From Musa acuminata AAA Group (Eukaryota; Streptophyta; Magnoliopsida; Zingiberales; Musaceae): 64,000 bases of DNA. The notes under the pieces are model-generated. The model ran no database searches. It saw only the letters and a program-made list of their open reading frames with translations, and was not told where the DNA came from. Of this stretch, positions 59,030 to 64,000 are shown piece by piece. Position numbers and translations under genes: made by a program. Numbering within the stretch: position 1 is the first letter of the stretch; every line of letters starts with the position of its first letter. The stretch spans positions 7,376,001-7,440,000 of the forward strand of contig NC_088340.1 in NCBI RefSeq assembly GCF_036884655.1. The letters are read 5' to 3'.

Positions 59030-60696
59030 GAGAAGTAAGGGGGAGTAAGAGGAATGGAGATTTGTAAGGGAAGAATGTTTAGGCCTCTTACGAGTAAGAA
59101 GTAATGGAACTCCAACTTTCCTTATTTTAAATCCAAAAAAATATTTGAAGGGTTTTAATTTTTGTATAGTGTTCTTCGTGAAAAGATTAATTTATCCCTA
59201 TCTTTATTGGATCCGTTGTTACCATCTTCACGCATCGCCCTTGTGTCGTCTCGTCTCCTTTTCGTTTCTTTCGATCTATCGTCATCTTTGTGAATCTTAT
59301 TGATCCTTATCGAACCCATCTCACCCTAGCACTAGGGTAAAATAATTATATATTTATAAGAAATTTTGAAGATTAGGATGCTACATGAGAATTTGTCAAA
59401 GATAGATTTTTCTAAAACTTTTTCATAATATATATAATAATAATATAATGATTACATTACAAAAATGAGAAGAATTATCTAGTGTTGGTGGTATTACAAT
59501 AAAGTGAAAACAATATCAGTCTTCATATATATATATATATTATTTTATGAAAACGGCAACGAATAATTGGATTTGATATTGTCATTCCGGACATAAAACA
59601 GTAGTTAATCATTAAATATAATGTGATCCTTCTTAGCACGACACTCGTATTAGAGTGTATGCCGAGTAAACGATAAAGTTAATTTTTATGAAGAGACATC
59701 ACCACACAGTTGAATACTACGCAAACGATCAATGCAACTTACTTAGCTGTAACAGTATAAGGATGGTGGTCATATATGATGATGAATCATCAAGTCTTGT
59801 GATGATTGATTCAACCGAATAATCTCACTAAAAGTTGTTGTCATTGATCTATATTTTTTTGCCACGGAAAGATGGGCAGGACTCGTTGAGGCCCAATAGA
59901 GGCATATACATTTTGGTACATAACCAAAGGTAGTAAGTTCACCCAAAATTACTTAAAATTTGGTGAAATACATTGTTCACAGACATACAAACTCGAGAAG
60001 ATGGATCCATGCGTGAATGATTTTTGTTATATATAGCAATAAAAAAATTTATTTAATATTTATATATTTATAATTATCAAATCTATTTTCACCTATTTTC
60101 ACCAAGTAACGATATGTTGAATCAATATCAACTATTAAGAATGGTTCATATTATGCATGAATAAAGAGAGTAGCATCGAAAAGGATGTATAGATGTATGA
60201 CGACCTGTATAGTGCAAGTATACTCATAATAAATGATTTAAAACTATCATGTATTAATCATATGTTTATGCTGCTGCTGTATCTGTAAACTGATTAGTGA
60301 ATCTGTCAGTTATCATCATCCTATTACCAATGTGAGGCATGAGGGATTGAAAGAGTGTAGCATACATAGCATGATCGACAGGATAAACCGGGTTAGAGAA
60401 GCTGGTAAACCTTGCAGTTTCTCTCTGCTGGTTGGTGCATTGAAAGAAGCTGTTGAAACTGCATTCTGAAACAATTCCATGCATTGACGAAACTGCATTG
60501 TTTCCAAAAGGCACTTTCAGTATCTGAGGTTTCATAGTAGATTGAAACAGATGAAACTTCAACAGAGATTAGGCTAACGGTGGAACTACAGAAAGAAACA
60601 AAGCAATCCCAAGTCACCATCCTAACCCACCAAAGTGGTCAGTCTGTTGCGAGGATCGTTATATAATTAGTGACGGAAAGGCAAACTCGGAACACT
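59030..60696. other. F-box upstream DNA and 3' region of the next gene
   Basis: AT-rich intergenic DNA with a short (AT)n run at about 59526-59540. The part nearest 60690 is probably the 3' UTR of the unknown minus-strand gene. Reverse-strand frames at about 60266-60620 show no family motif. Confidence 0.5.
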
Positions 60697-63519
60697 TCAG
60701 AAACACTGCACGTTTCCTCTGGTCATGATCAAGTTGCATGTGGAGTAGATGGATGCCGCAGCAGCCCGCACTGCGTACTCCCGCTCGGTAGACTCAGATT
60801 TCTTCAATTTGCTGCGGGGAACAAAACAAACCATATTGGAAATACTTCATTAACTAGCATCAGATAAATAAAGAAATTAAACAAGTCCAAAAATGCACAG
60901 TAATACACAGTGATTCCATAGAAAGAAAAAGACAAAGCAAACATATGGTATTCTAATGAGATTTGGATGAAGTAATCGTGTTGTGTGACTGAAATCAGCC
61001 ATAACCTACCATAATTGGTCGATAGGACCCCGGCTTATCTAAATACTTTTTGTAACAATTAATGTATTAGTAGGTACAATTTGTTATCAGAATTAACTAT
61101 TTTTTCAATACACATACATGTGAACGAATACATTTCTACATCATAAAAGTAGAGTCAAGAGTCAATAACATGCCAGCTCTTTTGAATGAATCATACAGAT
61201 GGCTGAAAAACATAATATATATCTTGATTAAGTGTCAAGAGTCAAGATCACCATTAAGCTGTGCACGGTGCAACCTATAAAAGTAATCTGCAGTATAAAC
61301 TGGATACTGTAGGTGAGAAATTTGGAAAAGTTGACGAACCTTGAATCATGTGTCAAATTTAGATGAGAAGAAGCACCAGAAGAAACAAACTTGAGACCAT
61401 TCTCACAGTGTAGTTGCATTTCTTGAACTTGCTTTAACCAGCTCTCCTGGAAAAGAATAAGAACCACCATTATCCACCCAACATTTCAAGAAGTCAACAT
61501 GCAGAGACATCTTTCATGATCAAAATGTAGTTCAAGTGGCAGGCACACAGAAATTTAACTTGCTAAAAATCCTAATTAGAAACCTCTCCCATTTGCGCAT
61601 TCTTGAAGAAATTTTTTAATTGCTCAAAGGATAAATATATGAAAATGAAATGGACTAACTAACAACCCCATTATTAAAGTCAAAGGCAGCAATAACATTA
61701 CTGATGAAGAATAATATACTAATAAGCTTAGATCTTGGAAAAGGTAAACAACTTTAGATAACAAAAATTAATGCCAACAATCAACGGGTAAATATGTTAC
61801 ACTTCAAATTTCTGAAAAGAGAAACAATTGAAAATTACTAAAGAAACAGTTTATACTCACAAGGTGCTTTCCCTCCTCATATAGTGTTTTATCCATCTGA
61901 CTGAAAAGAGATCTCCAACGAACCACATGCATTTCTGAAATTGCTTTTGTTGAACCGGCCTCAGATGATTGTGCAAAATTTGGTTCATTTTCTTGGTTAG
62001 ACGTAAACTCTTTAGATAACAGATAAGGCAGTTCAGTCTGTATAACATTCCTCACTCTCTTCTTGCTGCGCCTTAGTGCTTCATACACAAACAAAAAAAT
62101 TTGATATATAGGAAATCTATAGTCACACAGCTACAATTTTTTTTTGAGTTAATAAATTAGTACCAGCAATGCGCCCTTTTATGTCCTGTTGAAGGAGGTC
62201 CAACCACTGAGAAGCAACATTAGCAGCTGTCAGTGAAGATCAAGTTAGCTCATATGCATTTTGCTAGTATATATAAACTATCCATCATGCTTAAGGATTT
62301 AGTAGAACTTAAGTTCTATTCAGTAGGCCACACAGTTGCAACCTCTATAGCAACTGCACAAGTACAATCCAACAATTCATCAATGCAAAAAATAGCAAAT
62401 CCACTATTCTAATATTTGAATTACTACCTTTAAGAGATAAAGAGTCAACATTTTCCTGATTTGCAGAAAATTCATCAATCGTTGCACTGCTAACATTTTC
62501 TGAAGTGCGTGCTGTAGCTGATGAGACCTTCAGTTTAAGCGCATCACCCTCACATTCTGTGGTCAGCTGTGAAGTTGCACAAGCTCCCTGATGAAAAGTA
62601 TGCCAAACCATTTCGTTTTCGTTCTCACCTGGATACTCAGTCCTTGGAGGAATACATGGCTCGCTTAAAATCACCTGCTTGGTGGTTGAATCTTGGCTGC
62701 AGATATGCTCTTTTCTTCTATCACTAGTCACTTTAATTCTTCTTTCTGCTTGGTCAGTGATTCTATTTTGGGTTTGATTATCACGCTTTTCAGAGTGCAC
62801 TATGGCATCTATGATGGAATGAACCTGCTTGCTATTTCTGACGTGGTTGATGATCCCTGGGTTTAGTCCAGAAAGCAATCCACAAGGAGCAGCTATTTTG
62901 TTGAACCTGTTAACCTGTTCTCTCTTTGCAAACTCGGTCTTTATTTTAAGTTCGTCATATTTTCTCTTCCTTGGCTGGCGAACCTGCTGCTTGGGCATCA
63001 GTATGCTTCCACGTGACGATGAAAGAAAACCATTCTGTTTCATTTCTTTCCACACTCTCAAAGGTTCGCTTTCCTCAACTGGACCAGTGGTGCTACCACT
63101 CTCGGAGGCATCTGCAGGTTTAATCTGTCCTAACTTCTTGTAAGGATAGAAAAAATCTTGTTCGGCCGTACTAGATGTAGCAATCGAATTAAGATCCACT
63201 GTGAGGCCCGTCATTTTAGTGCTACCTTGTTCACCCTCATTTTTCTCAATGGGAAAAGACTGTCTGCTAATTTCCTTAGCAGATATCGGCACATTTTCAT
63301 GCCCCAGGATAAATGGATTCGTACTGCCAGCAGGACCCAAAGTCAGACAAGCAGGAACATGTTCGACAGAACTATGACATGTAGTCTCTGATGCAAGCGT
63401 ATCTGAAAGCACAGATGTGGTAGCCACTAGAATTTCAGAATGACGCTCTTCTTTATGATCATGTCCAGGTACCTTGAGTTCATTTGTGGTTGATGAATCT
63501 AAACTACAGCTTCTAATTC
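60697..63519 (-). CDS. Conserved plant protein of unknown function, 5' end incomplete
   Basis: Five exons are seen on the reverse strand: 63519-62428, 62226-62164, 62078-61861, 61446-61340, 60811-60697. All have GT-AG borders and one continuous frame of about 531 residues. The first is a long Ser-rich, probably disordered region containing RVWKEMKQNGFLSSS, a basic RQPRKRKYDELKIK stretch (possible nuclear signal) and GLLSGLNPGIINHVRNSKQ. The later exons are mostly helical: ANVASQWLDLLQQDIKGRIA, LRRSKKRVRNVIQTELPYLL, VRWRSLFSQMDKTLYEEGKH, LESWLKQVQEMQLHCENGL, and the end EYAVRAAAASIYSTCN. I recall this motif series from plant-only uncharacterised proteins, not from a named gene. The start codon is not found; a short exon near 63675-63695 may precede it, and earlier exons may lie beyond the window. 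Function is unknown. Confidence 0.8.
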
Positions 63520-64000
63520 CTAGGACACAAATCATTTAACAAAGTTAGGCTTAGGAAGGTAAAGTGGAACTAACACACTGGTGCAGGTAGTAAATGCGAA
63601 TGAAATTACAATCATATAGAATTGAAGATAACTTATCCTCAAAAATTCACTTCTTCGGACATCTTAAACTTTACCTGTAAACAGAGCAACCTCTTCTCCA
63701 TTAGGACACACCGTGGTTTACAAAATCATCAATAAGCAAATTTGTGCGGGAAAAAAATTGAACATATTTAGGAATGGATTTTGCTAGAATATCATATTGT
63801 ATGTTGTGTCCTGTGAATAATCAGTACATAAGAAGATAGCACGAAACCAATATTCTGTTTATTGTGTAGTGTATCACATGTTATAATCTAATTTCTTGAT
63901 GAAGATTAATGCAGCCTCATTGCCAAAATTATGATTAATCAGTGTAGCAGTAGTACCAAGTCTCATCCCTCTTTAACGCTATCGCACAAATGAGTTTTCC
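63520..64000. other. Intron or upstream DNA of the unknown gene
   Basis: A reverse-strand donor TTTACAG|GTAAAG lies at 63675/63674. A frame reading EEVALFT joins in phase to the first sure exon. However, no clean AG acceptor with a pyrimidine tract exists before it, and a stop lies just upstream in frame. The exon's far border is therefore unsettled. The rest is AT-rich. Confidence 0.4.

Noticed and set aside
60266..60620. Reverse-strand 98- and 75-codon frames downstream of the unknown gene's stop
   Set aside because: The upstream exon already ends with the family's C-terminal motif and a stop, so this is more likely 3' UTR.
1..64000. tRNA, rRNA genes or CRISPR arrays
   Set aside because: None seen; the only tRNA-like sequence is the SINE head at 22.03 kb, which is degenerate and bounded by target duplications.

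Overview
The window looks like nuclear DNA of a flowering plant. Genes are split by GT-AG introns in an AT-rich background, and every recognised product is a plant nuclear gene. The GC-rich exons of the mannanase and F-box genes, next to AT-rich introns full of small transposons, suggest a monocot. A Zingiberales or banana-like genome would fit, but that is inference, not proof.

Layout. 1-840 is AT-rich upstream DNA. 1205-6789 (+) encodes translation initiation factor eIF2 beta in nine coding exons. 7899-10531 (+) encodes a secreted GH5 endo-beta-mannanase in six exons. A non-coding leader near 12.4-12.6 kb and two coding exons (14479-16434, +) encode a NET4-type NETWORKED actin-binding protein. 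18840-56005 (+) is one very large gene in 19 coding exons. It encodes a full-length SHPRH/RAD5-type SNF2 ATPase with PHD and RING fingers (1716 residues), preceded by a spliced leader holding two short upstream ORFs. 57797-58981 (-) is an intronless F-box gene. 60697-63519 (-) is the 3' part of a conserved plant gene of unknown function whose 5' end is not resolved here.

The SHPRH introns hold most of the accessory DNA. They contain at least nine short GTACCG-rich elements with CAAGG/CAGGG terminal inverted repeats and, in most cases, 8-bp target duplications. This is a hAT-like MITE family with short, polypurine-core and TA-core variants. They also hold a decayed antisense RTE-type LINE (about 37.56-40.04 kb), a second LINE scrap, a tRNA-derived SINE with a 19-bp target duplication inside a tandem duplication, and a 65-bp-arm foldback hairpin. 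Despite this load, all 18 SHPRH coding introns keep GT-AG borders and the joined reading frame is open.

The genes do not form a pathway. They are independent housekeeping (eIF2 beta, SHPRH), cell-wall (mannanase), cytoskeleton (NET4) and protein-turnover (F-box) functions. Gene models were built by eye from splice signals, frame continuity and family motifs. No alignment or transcript evidence was available.
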